Made by a program: the position numbers and the translations under genes | Notes under the pieces: generated by a model | Database searches by the model: none | What the model was told of the DNA's origin: nothing | The model's input: the letters and a program-made list of their open reading frames with translations, nothing else | In this document: positions 36,881-48,339 of the stretch, piece by piece | How positions within the stretch are numbered: the first letter of the stretch is position 1 | Layout: each line of letters starts with the position of its first letter | Origin: Symsagittifera roscoffensis | Taxonomy: Eukaryota; Xenacoelomorpha; Acoela; Convolutidae | Direction of reading: 5' to 3' | Length of the DNA stretch: 60,000 nt | NCBI RefSeq assembly: GCF_963678635.1 | Contig: NC_087068.1 | Location: 2,482,001-2,542,000 of the forward strand

Positions 36881-37339
36881 TAACTGGGGCATTCATCGCG
36901 CATAACTGACTCCTATAATATTAGAATTTCGACACCATTTGAATATTAATTCGAAGAATATGAGATGTTTGAAGATAAAAACACAGGATGACAACTGTGA
37001 ACAAGCAACGAAAAATTTTTCCTTGCATCAATCGAAACCCATTTATTTTGATTTTAAGTTAAATTTACATTTAAATTGCTACTATTTCATACTATACAAA
37101 ATTTCTTTATCAAAAAATTATCAAAATACTAGAACTTTGAACAGGTTTCTAGATTTTTCAGGTTTTAATTTTCATTAAAAATTATTTAATTTGTTCACTT
37201 TGTTTTCAGAGAAATATTTAATTGTACCTTTCAAAAAATGAAGAAAACTAAAATAACAATTGTGCCAGTTTCTTGACCAACTGTCTTTCAACATGACGGA
37301 ACATCAGAATGCATTTCAACCTATTTGGTACAGTTGAAA

Positions 37340-37740
37340 TAAAATCAACACCAACCAGAATCAAGCTGTAATTATCAAAGAATTATTTGATGTTTTGATG
37401 TCAACCAATCATAAACAAGCTTTGTTGGGTTTTTGATAGTTTTGATATCAACCAATCAGAATCGAGCTTTACAAATCTTAGTTTTTTCGGTTGCTTTTAT
37501 ATCAACCAATCAGTATCAAGTTGTATTTTTGAACGAATTCCTTGGAAGTTTTGATGTCAACTAATCAGAATCAAGCTTTTCTTATCATTGATTTTCTGAA
37601 AAGTTTTGATATCAACCAATCAGAATCGAGCATTATTTATCAAAAAGTCATTAAATGTTTTGATGTCAACCAATGAGAATCAAACTTTTCTTACCATGGA
37701 TTTTTCAAAAGTTTTGATATCAACCAATCAGAACCATTCT
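37340..37740 (+). promoter_or_regulatory. Array of eight CCAAT boxes, copy B
   Basis: Near-identical elements at about 37342, 37396, 37446, 37499, 37552, 37610, 37665 and 37720; most read ATCAACCAATCAGAATC. Mean spacing is about 54 bp, roughly five helical turns. The surrounding unit GTTTTGATATCAACC is also repeated, so this is a tandem minisatellite containing an NF-Y type site in each unit. Confidence 0.55.
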
Positions 37741-39720
37741 TAAGTTATAGATCAGAAGAAAATAGTTTTTTTTTCTGTATGAAAAAATACCATAGTTGAC
37801 ATGAATTAACAGAATGAAGTACTAACAAGCATGATTTTTCATCAAAATTTTTCAGATTATTAGAAAGGTTTTGTTCAAGAAACTTTAAAATCAATAATTT
37901 CGATTCACTCAATATTTTATAACTACCCTTGTCTTCAATTTTTTATGGGTTTTTCTATTGGTTTGTTAATTAATTTATGAGCAGTCAATCTAAAACTTTT
38001 CTTGTAATTGTAGGCATTGTCGATAAACCTGGAATTAATCTTCTGTATCAAGTTTCCTCCTCATATTTATATTAAATTACTGGTGTTCCTGTAAATCCAA
38101 AACTAATGAGATCTTCATCAATGCCATCACTCACTCTTCTATTCCTACTATTGCTTTGAAGAAATTTAGCTTTAAAGCCTGATAAAAGCCTATTTTTAAC
38201 TTTGAGAGTACTTTTGATAGTGATGTTTGTTTAGCTAAAATCCATGTCTTTTTTAATTTTTTTTTTCAAAAAATTTCATCTTTTTCAAATATTTTGTATT
38301 AAGAGTAAGAACAATTTGTTTAATTTTTCCCTTCTTAGCATATGACTGGTTTTGATGTAAGCAATCGAAATTCAAAACGTGTGGGAAAAAGTTTTTTCCC
38401 TAATTTAGATGAAAACAGCGGGAGAGTTATAAGTTATTTCTTAAAAAATAAACTGATATTCGTGTTATGTGTTCATTCAATCTTGATAAAATTGCTTGTT
38501 TCTGCAGAATTTTTCTCAAATGTCCAATGTTCTAACTCCAAATTTATGCTTCCGACAGAAACAAAACAATTTAGAGTCAATACTATTTCAATCACTAAAC
38601 CTACAAATCATCACAAAGCATTAATGGGCCTTACAATTATCAACAAACATGAAGTCTCCCAAAACTTGAGACAGTTCTTTGAGTTCATTCAAAGTTTAGT
38701 TGACATAGGCAATTCGCTTCAACCCTTCGTCTCTTTTTGCAGTGAGGAGTCAAATAAGAAAGTAAGGCGGCTTTTTCACACTGTACTTCTTAATTGTGAC
38801 ACACACCCTTCGAATGTCGCATGATGTTGTTTCGTATACTCTTTTGCATATGTCGATCATCTGATCCATAGTTGATTCTTTACCAGATTTGGCTTCATAT
38901 ATAGCTTGAAGTCCAAGGTTTTCAGCACCATGACAACATATTTCGTATTGCTGATAACTTTTCTCCTTCTTTCTCACGAAGATAGACTTGCTGCGATTTT
39001 TCGAGTTGTTCAACTTATTTTTCTTGAATAGGTGGAAAAAAACAGGGTTGAAAGTCACTTTTCCTTTTGTAAGATTTTTGGGAACAAGCAAATCTCCCAA
39101 TTCAGGTTTGATTTTTGAAAAATTCAACGTAGTTTGGACTAGTGTCTTTTCTTGAGTACATTTTGAATAGAAGGAAATTTTGATCAGATGAGGAGAATTG
39201 AGAGAAATGATTTCGCGGTTGAATAAAAAAAGCAATCAGTATGAGTCATTGAGTCATCTTGATTTCTTTATAGGGAACTAGTACCAAATTTGGAATGTTT
39301 TGTGTAAAATTTCCATTTATGGAAAAGGTGAAGGCGATAGTGCTCCTTTGTAAATTCTTAATCCCTGCGAAAACCATTCCTCCACATCGCAGCTGCTATG
39401 TTTCAAGCTCCCCCCATGTTCTTTGGAGATTTTTAAGTTTCATTGGGTTTGAATATGAACATCTATGAGCCAAATTCTGCAGAGATTAGACAAACACTTT
39501 ATACAACCACAGATTCTTTTCAAGTATTGTTGCAACAAGCGGAGAAGTATTGAACCAGCTTAGTCGAGCAGTTCAACAAAACTTACGATAGAAAGGAGCC
39601 AAAAAGATACCTATTTTTGCCAAGAAATGACTAATTCGGAAAGAATTCAAAAGACATCTAAGTTTTAATCAAAAACTTGCTTCCACACAAACTCTTGGTT
39701 CAGCGTTTCTCGTTAGTTTC
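37340..39720 (+). mobile_element. CCAAT-array repeat family, copy B
   Basis: This copy is collinear with copy A. Eight CCAAT boxes span 37340-37740. The KPGINLLYQ piece is frameshifted near 38050-38180. The MTGFDVSNRNSKRVGK frame is intact from 38342 to 38824, 160 residues, including FLKNKLIF, FMLPTETKQF and RRLFHTVLLNCDTHP. The reverse strand 38750-39235 is open too, with VRKKEKSYQQY and CHGAENLG, also kept in copy A. Homology stops abruptly near 39710, where the sequence jumps to a CCAAT-bearing stretch and then to an inverted copy. Confidence 0.6.
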
Positions 39721-40785
39721 TATATCAACTAATCAGAATCAAGCAGTATTTATTGCCTATGTCAACTTAACTTTGAATGTACTCAAAGAACTGTCCCAAG
39801 TTTTGGGAGACTTCATGTTTGTTGATAATTGTAAGACCCATTAATGCTTTGTGATGATTTGTAGGTTTAGTGATTGAAATAGTATTGACTCTAAATTGTT
39901 TTGTTTCTGTCGGAAGCATAAAGTTAGAGTTAGAACATTGGACATTTGAGAAAAATTCTGCAGAAACAAGCAATCTTATCAAGATTGAATGAACAGATAA
40001 AACGAATATCAGTTTATTTTTTAAGAAATAACTTATAACTCTCCCGCTGATTTCATCTAAAATAGGGAAAAAACATTTTCCCACACGTTTTGAATTTCGA
40101 TTGCTTACATCAAAACCAGTCATATGCTAAAAAGGGAAAAATTAAACAAATTGTTCTTACTCTTATTACAAAATATTTGAAAAAGATGAAACTTTTTGAA
40201 AAAAAAAATTAAAAAAGATATGGATTTTAGCTAAACAAACATCACTATCAAAAGTACTCTCAAAGTTAAAAATAGGCTTTTATCAGAGTTTAAAGCTGAA
40301 CTTCTTCAAAACAATAGTAGGAATAGAAGAGTGAGTGATGACATTGATGAAGATCTCATTAGTTTTTTGATTTACAGGAACACCAGTAATTTAATATAAA
40401 TATGAGGAGGAAACTTGATACAGAAGATTAGTTCCAGGTTTATGAACAATGCTTACAATTACATTGATTCATAATTTGACATCAAAAAATTTAATGACTT
40501 TTTGATAAATACTGCTTGATTCTGATTGGTTGATATAAAAACTAACGAAAAACGCTGAACCAAGAATTTGTGTGGAAGCAAATTTTTGATTAAATTTTAG
40601 ATGTCTTTTGAATTCTTTCCGAATTAGTCATTTCTTTGCAAAAATAGGTATCTTTTTGGCTCCTTTCGATCGTAAGTTTTGTTGAACTGCTCGACTAAGC
40701 TGGTTCAATACTTCTCCGCTTGTTGCAACAATACTTGAAAAGAATCTGTGGTTGTATAAAGTGTTTATCTAATCTCTGCAGAATT
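39475..40785. repeat. Inverted repeat (foldback) with 280-bp arms
   Basis: The left arm, about 39475-39752, and the right arm, about 40505-40785, are reverse complements at roughly 95 percent by eye; both include CTTAGTCGAGCAGTTCAAC or its complement and one CCAAT box. Between them, 39755-40500 is an inverted copy of the middle of the repeat family, with the MTGFDVSNRNSKRVGK frame on the minus strand (39767-40123). Confidence 0.75.
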
Positions 40786-41180
40786 TGGCTACAATGAAAC
40801 TTAAAATTCTCCGAAGAACATGGGGGAGCTTGAAACATAGCAGCTGCCTATGTCTAACTCTGAAAGAAGTCGAAAGACATCTAAGTTTTAATGAAAAACT
40901 TGCTTCCACACAAACTCTTGGTTCAGCGTTTCTGTACAGAGTTCGAAAGGTTAACAGCTCAAAATTTGAGTCTGACTTGTCAAATATAGTTGGCTGTTTT
41001 CTTGATTGTCATGGTTCTGTGCATAGTGATTGTGTAACCTTTGAAATAAAATAATTATCTGTCTACTGTTCTCCTAGCAGTTTGCCCAGATAATTCTTTA
41101 AAAACAAAGTTTTGGTTCAGAAAAAATTATTTCAAATGAAAAGAAAATCCAATTTACAATCAAATGTGATATTTTTTTAA
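40785..41180 (+). mobile_element. CCAAT-array repeat family, right-end piece
   Basis: The plus-strand frame 40785-41054 ends KFESDLSNIVGCF, CHGSVHSDCVTFEIK and a stop. Copy A has the same end at 32510-32637, and replacements are conservative (Val/Ile, Leu/Ile, Thr/Ala). About 120 further bases match copy A and stop near 41178, which marks the right boundary of the family. Confidence 0.5.
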
Positions 41181-41235
41181 ATGAGTAAAAAGACGAAAAT
41201 TGAGTTAGTTTTCGAATTTGTTGTCACTTTCTGCT

Positions 41236-41848
41236 TCATGTGCCACACCATGTTTTCTTATCACCAGAGATAGATAACCCTGTTGAATCAACTTTTTTCT
41301 TTCCTGTACCTTCTATCGCGAATGGTTTCAGTTTTTTGCCACTTATGCTGAAAATTCTTAAGGGACTGAAACACTTCTTCGGATCTCTGTAAAAGATGTC
41401 AAACACAATCAAATAGTTATTTGTAGTAAAAATTCACTTGTAAACAAATGAAAACTGTTTCCGTATTCCAGATCCACAGTTTAATATTTTTTTTCACTTG
41501 AATCAGAACAAAACCCACACTTTTTTATCGAAGGTGTCTTACACATAGCTACTTCTTTTCTAAATTCTCTGATCCTTTTGCTCTCGATTTCTTTCCATTC
41601 TGAAAGATCTATAATAAATTGCTCACTAGGCTGGGAAATTTGATTCAATTGGAGAATTTTGATAGATTTGGTGCCAATTTCAAACTGGATGCAGTAATTC
41701 GCCCGTTCTATTATGATTGGTTTCCACTTTTGGGATAGGTTTTCGTTTCTTCTAATTTTTTTAATCCGTATTGTTGGAATAAACTGCACTGTCGGAGATT
41801 TTTGGCTGTATCTTATTACCAGCTTAAAGTAGGTTTTAGTAACATTCT
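41236..41848 (-). CDS. Two exons of an unknown gene
   Basis: The upstream exon begins at about 41848 after TTTTCAG. It encodes VTKTYFKLVIRYSQKS, NENLSQKWKPIIIERANY and WKEIESKRIREFRKEV in a frame open to 41481. The terminal exon, 41236-41386, follows TTTTACAG and encodes DPKKCFSPLRIFSISGKK and ISGDKKTWCGT, then TGA. The second exon needs two bases from the first; candidate donors near 41514-41520 fit that phase but none is strong. The product is basic, soluble-looking and unrecognised. It lies just outside the repeat boundary at 41178, so it may be host sequence. Confidence 0.45.
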
Positions 41849-43135
41849 CTGAAAACGTAGAAAATATCTAAATTTATTCAAAAATTATTCAAATTATCAG
41901 TCATTTTGATTAAAAACGAGAAACGAAAGTCTCATTGCTTTGGTTGAATTTTTTTATTTAAAAGAGGTTTTGTAGAATAAGACTTCTTGTTAAACTGAAT
42001 CTAATTTTAATTTTTTTTCTAAAAAGTGAAGAATTGCCTTGAAAACTACTCCTAATAATCACAACCTTAATTGAGTATTTTCATTTGGATTTAAAAATGA
42101 AAAACAGCTTTTTATCTAAGACTGAAAGTTTTTTTCATCAATCTCATCACCTTAGATTTTCTTCTGGAATTCTGATTGGTAAAATTTTTAATTGATATTT
42201 CTAGTGTTTAGAAGATTCAGAAAATTCTCCAAGTTAATGTGTAAAGTCTTATTACAAACATCTAGGAGTTGATGTGTAGATTCTAAAATTTAAAAGATTC
42301 TAGAAGTTACTTAAAGAGAAATGACGTCAATTTTTCAGGTAAAAAAATTCTACAACTTCCACTGTTCTATAAAAATTAAAGCGTAATGACGTCATTTTCT
42401 ACGGTGGAATTACTTTTTTATTACCTAAGCTAATCAAAAAACACCTCCTTAGCTCTTCGGAGAATTATGTCAGACTCTCGGATCTGCTTTTTTTAAAACA
42501 ATTGGTGTTTAATGTTTGTATTAAACATCTATTGATGATTGAATCTTTGTTATAAGTATCTTGTCAAAGTTAGTTTTTTTCCTGTTGAAACATTTTTTTC
42601 TTTACAAAATTATATAATTTTTAATGTGTGTGCAAAAACCCTCTCAAACATTTTGCAAAATGTAGAATTTGAATTATTTTTTTTGGACTAGTATTCAAAT
42701 GATTAATAATTTTTGCACAGGATGCAAAAAATGTTTTGACATTTTTAACAAAAACGTTTAAAATATTTTGATAACTTTTGCAAAAAGTAAAAATTGTTTT
42801 GAATTGTTCACAAGTGTGCAAAAACATCTGAGTATTTTTTGAGTATATTGCATGTTTTTTCTTAGTTTTTCCAAATTTTATGAAAAATTTTAATTTCTTT
42901 TCTTAAACGGATAAGCGACAAACGCAATAAATTATTGTAAAATACATGTTGATTTTTTGCTTGAAAATTTTTTATCTTGATGACTTGGACCGCTAATCCC
43001 TATGTTAATACATTGGTTTTCTGTTGTTTTTGATCAAAAGACACGCAAAAGTTAGTGTTCTAATTATATAAGTTTTGAACGAAAAAGTCGTAAAATATAA
43101 AAATTAACAGTGCAAGAAAAACCAATGATTTTTTT
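41849..43135. other. Non-coding AT-rich DNA
   Basis: No gene seen. From 42620 to 42830, short TTTTTGCA/TGCAAAA motifs recur, similar to the minisatellite to the right. Confidence 0.5.
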
Positions 43136-43312
43136 GACAAGATGCTAAAAGTTTTTCACTTTTATTCTACAAAGAGCGAAAAGTGTTCCAATTTTGTTCA
43201 CAAGATGCAAAAAGTGTTTCAATTTTTGGATAAAATGCAAAAAAGGTTTCAATTGTTTTTGACAAGATGCAAAAAAGGTTTCAATTTTTTTGACAAGATG
43301 CGAAAAGTATTT
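43136..43312 (+). repeat. Minisatellite of about 30 bp units
   Basis: Five to six imperfect units of the form GACAAGATGCAAAAAGGTTT plus CAATTTTT. Both strands are open across it, giving low-complexity frames I do not count as genes. Confidence 0.7.
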
Positions 43313-43522
43313 TTTGTAAACTTTAAGTGTTTTCTCTAACATGAGTATCTGAAAATGTGTGCAAACGTTGTATCGCCAACTTAATTTGTATTCTAATTAT
43401 TTTCAATCATTTGGTGTGTTTCACCGTGAACTACTCTCTTTTCAGTTAAAAGCAATTTGAAACAAAAACAGTAATTACAAAAAATGTGGTAAAAAACAAG
43501 CAAAAAATATCAACTAAAATTA

Positions 43523-43849
43523 TTAATCAAAGAGCTGTCGATAATGTGGACCTTTTCTATGGAGCTGTTGTGATTGTTGTGGTGGGCTGTTTTGAGGCAT
43601 TGTTTCAGAGAACCCTTCATCTTCATCTATTGCGATGGGGTTTTTGGCTGATCCCATCTCCTCCTCCCAAGGAAAGAGGAAGTCCTTGAGTGGCTGAGCC
43701 GCAAATCTCCACTAAGGGATCTCGGGATAGTTCATTCCCACGTGTTCAGACACTTCCTCCATCATTTGCATTGTTCCACGTTGGTTCTCTGTGATGAGTA
43801 CTTGCGTCATTTGATAATCGTTGAAATCCCTTCGCATCATTTCCATCAT
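43523..43849 (-). pseudogene. Gln/Met-rich ORF with one internal stop
   Basis: On the minus strand a frame from ATG 43847-43849 runs 109 codons to TAA 43523-43525 with a single TAG at 43712-43714. Before the stop: MMRRDFNDYQMTQVLITE and MMEEVSEHVG. After it: PLKDFLFPWEEEMGS, IAIDEDEGFSE and a Gln/Pro-rich end. Local GC content is higher than its surroundings and the residues look genuinely coding. I do not recognise it. The stop may be a real disabling mutation, a sequencing error or a stop read through. Confidence 0.45.
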
Positions 43850-44319
43850 GTGCTAGACTTGGATTGGGACTTTGGATAAGTATTAGATCAGGCAAAATTT
43901 TTAACGAGTACATAGTGTAGCTGTTTTGCACTGAGGAAATCATTTTGAGCAATAAGTTGAGCAAAAAGCCCAGAGTAAAAAAAAATGACTGATTTAGAAC
44001 GGAGAGAGGAGGTAGCTGACGGTAGTTAGGTTGAAAATAAAATGAGTTTGAGTTAAGAGTGAGGATTACCATCAACTCAAATGTGTGGGCTTTACCAATC
44101 CAAATTGATTTTCCTTATTTGGTCTGTAGTCAAGTCCAAACAGTCTTCTGCTCCCCTTTAAAGAAATTTTTTAATAAACTCGTACTTAAGAAACATTATA
44201 GACGTTGTCATTTCCAATCAAAAATATTTTTGTTCTGGTTGTCTTATACAATTAAAAGACCCTTTTCATATGAGTTTTCAACTATAACTAAAACCTTGTT
44301 TATAGAAAAAGTCCAAATT

Positions 44320-44640
44320 AAAAATTTTTTACCTTAATTTAGTTTAAAACAGCGGAAGTTTTTTAAAAAAAAACTGGGGAAAAAACTGATATTCGCTTTA
44401 TGTATTCAATCAATGTTGATTAGATTCTTTGTTTTGGCAGAAATTTTCTCAAATATCCAAGGTTCTAACTCTATATGTATACTTCCGTCAGAAGAAATAT
44501 CTTTGAATCAATTAAACTTCAATAACCAAACCAACTTTGTGAGTGGTAGGCAATAACCAAGCCTACCAATCACAAAGCATTATTCGGCCTTACAGTTATC
44601 AACCGACATAAAATCTCCCAAAAAGTGGGACGGTTCAAAG
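44320..44640 (+). mobile_element. CCAAT-array repeat family, fragment
   Basis: Clear similarity to 31360-31630 and 38400-38670 (TTCTCAAATATCCAA, CTTCCGTCAGAAG, CACAAAGCATTA). It has a short insertion of a GTAGGCAATAACCAA duplication near 44540 and no intact frame. Confidence 0.6.
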
Positions 44641-44912
44641 TAAAAAAAGTAAATTGTACAAAAAAAGTTGCAAAAATGAATGACCAAAAGCTGTTCGTGG
44701 TAAAAATTTAAAAAAAACGCCGATATAATTATCAAAAGAAGGAAAATTAAAATAAGTAGCACCTCTGCAAGTTTTCTCAACAAGTCAATTGAAGTTTTTT
44801 GTTTATAATCAATGAGAAATTGTTGATTTTTGAGTAAATAATCATCTTCTTTGATTTTAATTTGGGTTTGCATGTTTTGATGAATTTTTAAAAGCAAATC
44901 TCTGGAAATCAT
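44580..44912 (-). CDS. Small predicted membrane protein
   Basis: A 110-codon minus-strand ORF from ATG 44912. Residues 1-45 are charged and helical (QTQIKIKEDDYLLKNQQF), followed by RKLAEVLLILIFLLLIII, a strong single transmembrane segment, and a Phe-rich end. The layout resembles the stem and membrane anchor of a type I surface protein. A TTTCCAG acceptor overlaps the start, so it could instead be a last exon. There are no homologues I can name, and it overlaps the repeat fragment at its end. Confidence 0.35.
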   Translation of the reverse strand: MISRDLLLKIHQNMQTQIKIKEDDYLLKNQQFLIDYKQKTSIDLLRKLAEVLLILIFLLLIIISAFFLNFYHEQLLVIHFCNFFCTIYFFYFEPSHFLGDFMSVDNCKAE

Positions 44913-46844
44913 ATTCCAAACTTGATCATGCAGGATTTTGAACTTTGAAAATCTTTAAAAAGTTGAGGAATAAAAAATTTTTCTGGAGAGTTTTGACAAA
45001 TTTGGGAATCGGGTAAAGACAAAAAAGAGTCTTTGATAAACATCATACGACTTTTTGATCATTTTCAATTTTCAAGAATAAACAAAGTTTCTTTCCTTGT
45101 CAGGTGTAATTCAGCCGTAAGTTTAAAGCTTTGATATTCTATACTCAAAATTAAACCCTTTGATTGGTTAAAACTCTCAAAAGAGAACTTTACTTAGCCG
45201 GAAAACTCTATTTTGTACAACATGAACGTCCAAAAACAATGAAAAAAGTAAGAGTCAACAACTATTTCATTAATAGCAAAACCGTTTGGAATTTTTTTCT
45301 TCAAAAGTAGCTCGAGAAAACTTAAATGTTTTAGACATTTTTTAATCAATAAAGTTTCCTAAAAATAACAAATAGTTCAATTTTAGAAAAAACTGGACTC
45401 TGATTGGTTGATCTTGAACAAACAGTGTTACTAAAATACTACTCAATTCTGACTGGTTGTTTTTCCCTATGCAACAGCAAATAATGTTTATTTCGTTCGA
45501 TTTTTTTTACGTTAAAAGAAATCTCTCGATACTTTGTATAATTACTTGAATTTTCATTCAAATATTCTGAACAATTCAAAGTAAGTATAAAGAAATTATT
45601 AGCTTTTATTGGAACACTTCAAATTTCCCAATTTTTTAGGCAACATTCATTTTTATTTAATTTTGGTTCAAGCTAAATCTCTCAATTTTGAGATGGCGGC
45701 ACGCAACAGAAAAGAAAGAGTGAAATGCGAGGGGATGAAAAAGTGAAACAGAAATGAAACAGTGAAACTGTGACAAAGAGTACAAGAGAAAAAATTGTTC
45801 GAATTGATCAAAGGAAACCTTGATGATCAAATAATTTTAAAAAATGAACATTTAGAATTAAGATAAAAATTGAAGATCCAAGGATAGCCTCAATTTTTAG
45901 GGTTTGAACCAAAAAATAGGTTGTTACAAAGTAAAAATAGGCCTTGACAATATGGCCTTTTGAATTTTTCACTAACTTTATAAATTTTTTATTCAATTAT
46001 TTTTAAACTTAAAAAACTTTTAAAACTACTGCAGGTATGTTCGAATTGAACGACATTTTTATCTTTTTTGTCAGTCGTTATAATATTACAATTGATTGGC
46101 TATATATCCTTGAGAGATGTATGGCTTGAAAAAGAATCTTACTGCTCCAAAAACAACTATTTTGTGTTTGTGAATGAAAATGTACTGCGTTGATAATCTT
46201 GTAGAAAAGTAGTCGTTGCAGTCTGCTATTTCATTTCATGATCTAGAGGCTCAATACTTTATTCGAGTTTTGACCTGGTGTAAGTTTGAATAATATTTGG
46301 TGTTGATTAGACTTAATGAGACGTGGAGGTAAGTTTTCAACCTTCTTATCAATTTTTGTTTTGTGTTTGAACCTTAGATCTTATGTCTAGTTTGCATTTG
46401 CTAGATCTAAGACTGTTGAGGTCATTCTTTGAGACCCTTGGTCGCACCTGATGAGTTTAAATCCGGGTTGGCTCACTAGTAGAGTAATTTCAGATAACAT
46501 ACACCGTCTGTTCGTCACGCTATCTTAATTTAGCCGAATAGACTCGTGCAACTTCTTTGTCTAATATCAATCTCAATCATACTCTTTCATCTGCTATCCC
46601 CAAAAAATCTAGTGTTTACAGGTATTTACGAGTTAATTTACCAGGAACTGTTCTGTTGAAAAAATTTGCTAAATTATATTTGTTCTGTTCTATTGCTGAA
46701 ACTATGGAAAGTTTCAGCTATATAATTTATAATAAATTTTAGTTAATAATCATGATTGGTTGCAAAGAAGTCTTTTACAGAAGTAGTTTTATCAGTAATT
46801 TAATCGGATGTAAATACTAGTTTTAAACTGGTTCCACTCCTCTA
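44913..46844. other. Mostly non-coding DNA
   Basis: Contains two isolated inverted CCAAT elements near 45409 and 45450 (GATTGGTTG, GACTGGTTG). Nothing else I can support. Confidence 0.4.
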
Positions 46845-46879
46845 GTAGTGACGAGCAAGTCAGTGCCGCATATGCCGTT

Positions 46880-47137
46880 ATGGCGAGCGGGCGCGGGCAG
46901 GGGCATGCAAGGCTCTGCAACGGCACTATATCCGACTCACAACACTCCGACAACAGTTTGTCAGAAAATTGGGCAATCGGGCTTAGGTGCGATCGTGGCA
47001 GAACAGTGCCATTGATTTCGGCGCCGTCAGTCAGGATTCTGCCAGGCCGGGCCAGTGGCCGTGGTCGAGGTCGAAGAACAGCTCTGTCATCCCGATTTGA
47101 TGTCGGACCCAACCCGAAGCGCTACGGCTATGATTAA
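46880..47137 (+). CDS. GC-rich ORF with Arg-Gly tail
   Basis: An 85-codon ORF from ATG 46880 to TAA 47137, in an island (about 46845-47140) far richer in G and C than its surroundings. It opens MASGRGQGHARL and ends with ASGRGRGRRTALSSRF, an Arg-Gly-rich stretch of the sort that binds nucleic acid. Several adjacent frames are open too. Downstream, to about 47740, coding-looking sequence continues in other frames (NSKLADLRYREYKNQLLQ; VFLESLKRHYTKTSND; VGTEINRAIETTDILREK), so this may be the start of a longer gene broken by frameshifts. I do not recognise the family. Confidence 0.35.
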   Translation: MASGRGQGHARLCNGTISDSQHSDNSLSENWAIGLRCDRGRTVPLISAPSVRILPGRASGRGRGRRTALSSRFDVGPNPKRYGYD

Positions 47138-47740
47138 AGGGCTTTTGATGAAAGGGCTTGCACGTTTCATTATGTCAGTATTAACTCTACAATTTTGTTC
47201 CGTCAATTCAAAGTTGGCTGATCTTAGATACCGAGAGTACAAAAACCAACTTCTGCAAGCCCTCGTCTGCAATTGCGACTTTAAACTACCATGCAAGCCG
47301 GGCACCCCAAGTCCAGAAGTTTCTACAATCATTCCAACCAAAATTTTCCTCACTAAAATTGAAATAATGCCAGGCCAGTTGGTTAAAGCAGTGTCTGGTA
47401 GAACCATTCGGTGCTGTAATTCTTTGCACTCATCAACTGACGAAATAGTTGATTTCCTTTCAAGTCTACAGTACTACACCCTTCGTTTTTCAGGAACGAA
47501 ATACTTCGCTTGACTCTGTGAAAGTTTTTTTAGAATCGCTCAAACGTCACTACACAAAGACGTCAAACGATGTAGGTACAAACTTGTGGAAAGAAAAAAT
47601 TAAAATCAAAAAAAGAGGTAAACTCAAACTTTGTTTGGAGAATAATTCAACAATCAAACCAGAATAAGAATACCAGCAGTAGGCACAGAAATAAATAGAG
47701 CCATTGAAACAACAGATATTTTGAGGGAAAAGATTCAGAA
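47138..47740 (+). pseudogene. Frameshifted coding relic downstream of the Arg-Gly ORF
   Basis: Three frames succeed each other: 47105-47513 ends TLRFSGTKYFA, then 47513-47667 (VFLESLKRHYTKTSND, LKLCLENNSTIKPE), then to about 47765 (VGTEINRAIETTDILREK). Each is hydrophilic and coding-like and stops where the next begins, the pattern of a decayed gene. No family assigned. Confidence 0.3.
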
Positions 47741-48339
47741 ACAGCCGAAACAGCCGAGGAGACTTTAAAAAATAGAACCAAAAAACTGATCAATTTATCA
47801 ACAAAATTTCAAAACATTGATACCTTGTTTTCTGACCATATTATGATGAAACTGCGGACCAAATTCTGACCTTATTTTTTTAAAATCAAATTGATCAAAT
47901 TGCTCAACAAGATATATAAACATAATTTTAACTCATTTTTCATACTGTATGTTTTACAGATTGAATAAGTTTTTGTTTACAGTTTTATAAAAAGAAGATG
48001 TTTTAATCCAGTTTTCAGTTGATGCTCCAGTTCAGCTTTGAAAAATACAATTGAGCTGTTCTTTACCCCAATGAACATTGAAAACATCTCATCTCTGATG
48101 ATCGATGATGATTTTGGAAGTAACTGAACAACCTCATCTCAAATATGGATGAGTGATGAGGATTTCTGAACCATTTCAAATCCTGAACTGGCATTCCAAA
48201 CCCACTTTAAACCATTTCAAACCCTAATTGGCATTCGATGGTTGTATTTTCCGATCATAAAAAGTCATTCGATCATCAGGTGATCGATAAAGATTTCACA
48301 TCCGCACCTATTTAGTTAACCAATGTTTGAAGATTTTTT

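Noticed and set aside
43136-43312. CRISPR-like regular repeats
   Set aside because: Units are imperfect, contiguous and without unique spacers; this is a minisatellite in eukaryotic DNA.
46400-46540. Possible tRNA-derived SINE head (GTTTAAATCC resembles box B)
   Set aside because: No matching box A at the right distance and no cloverleaf could be drawn.
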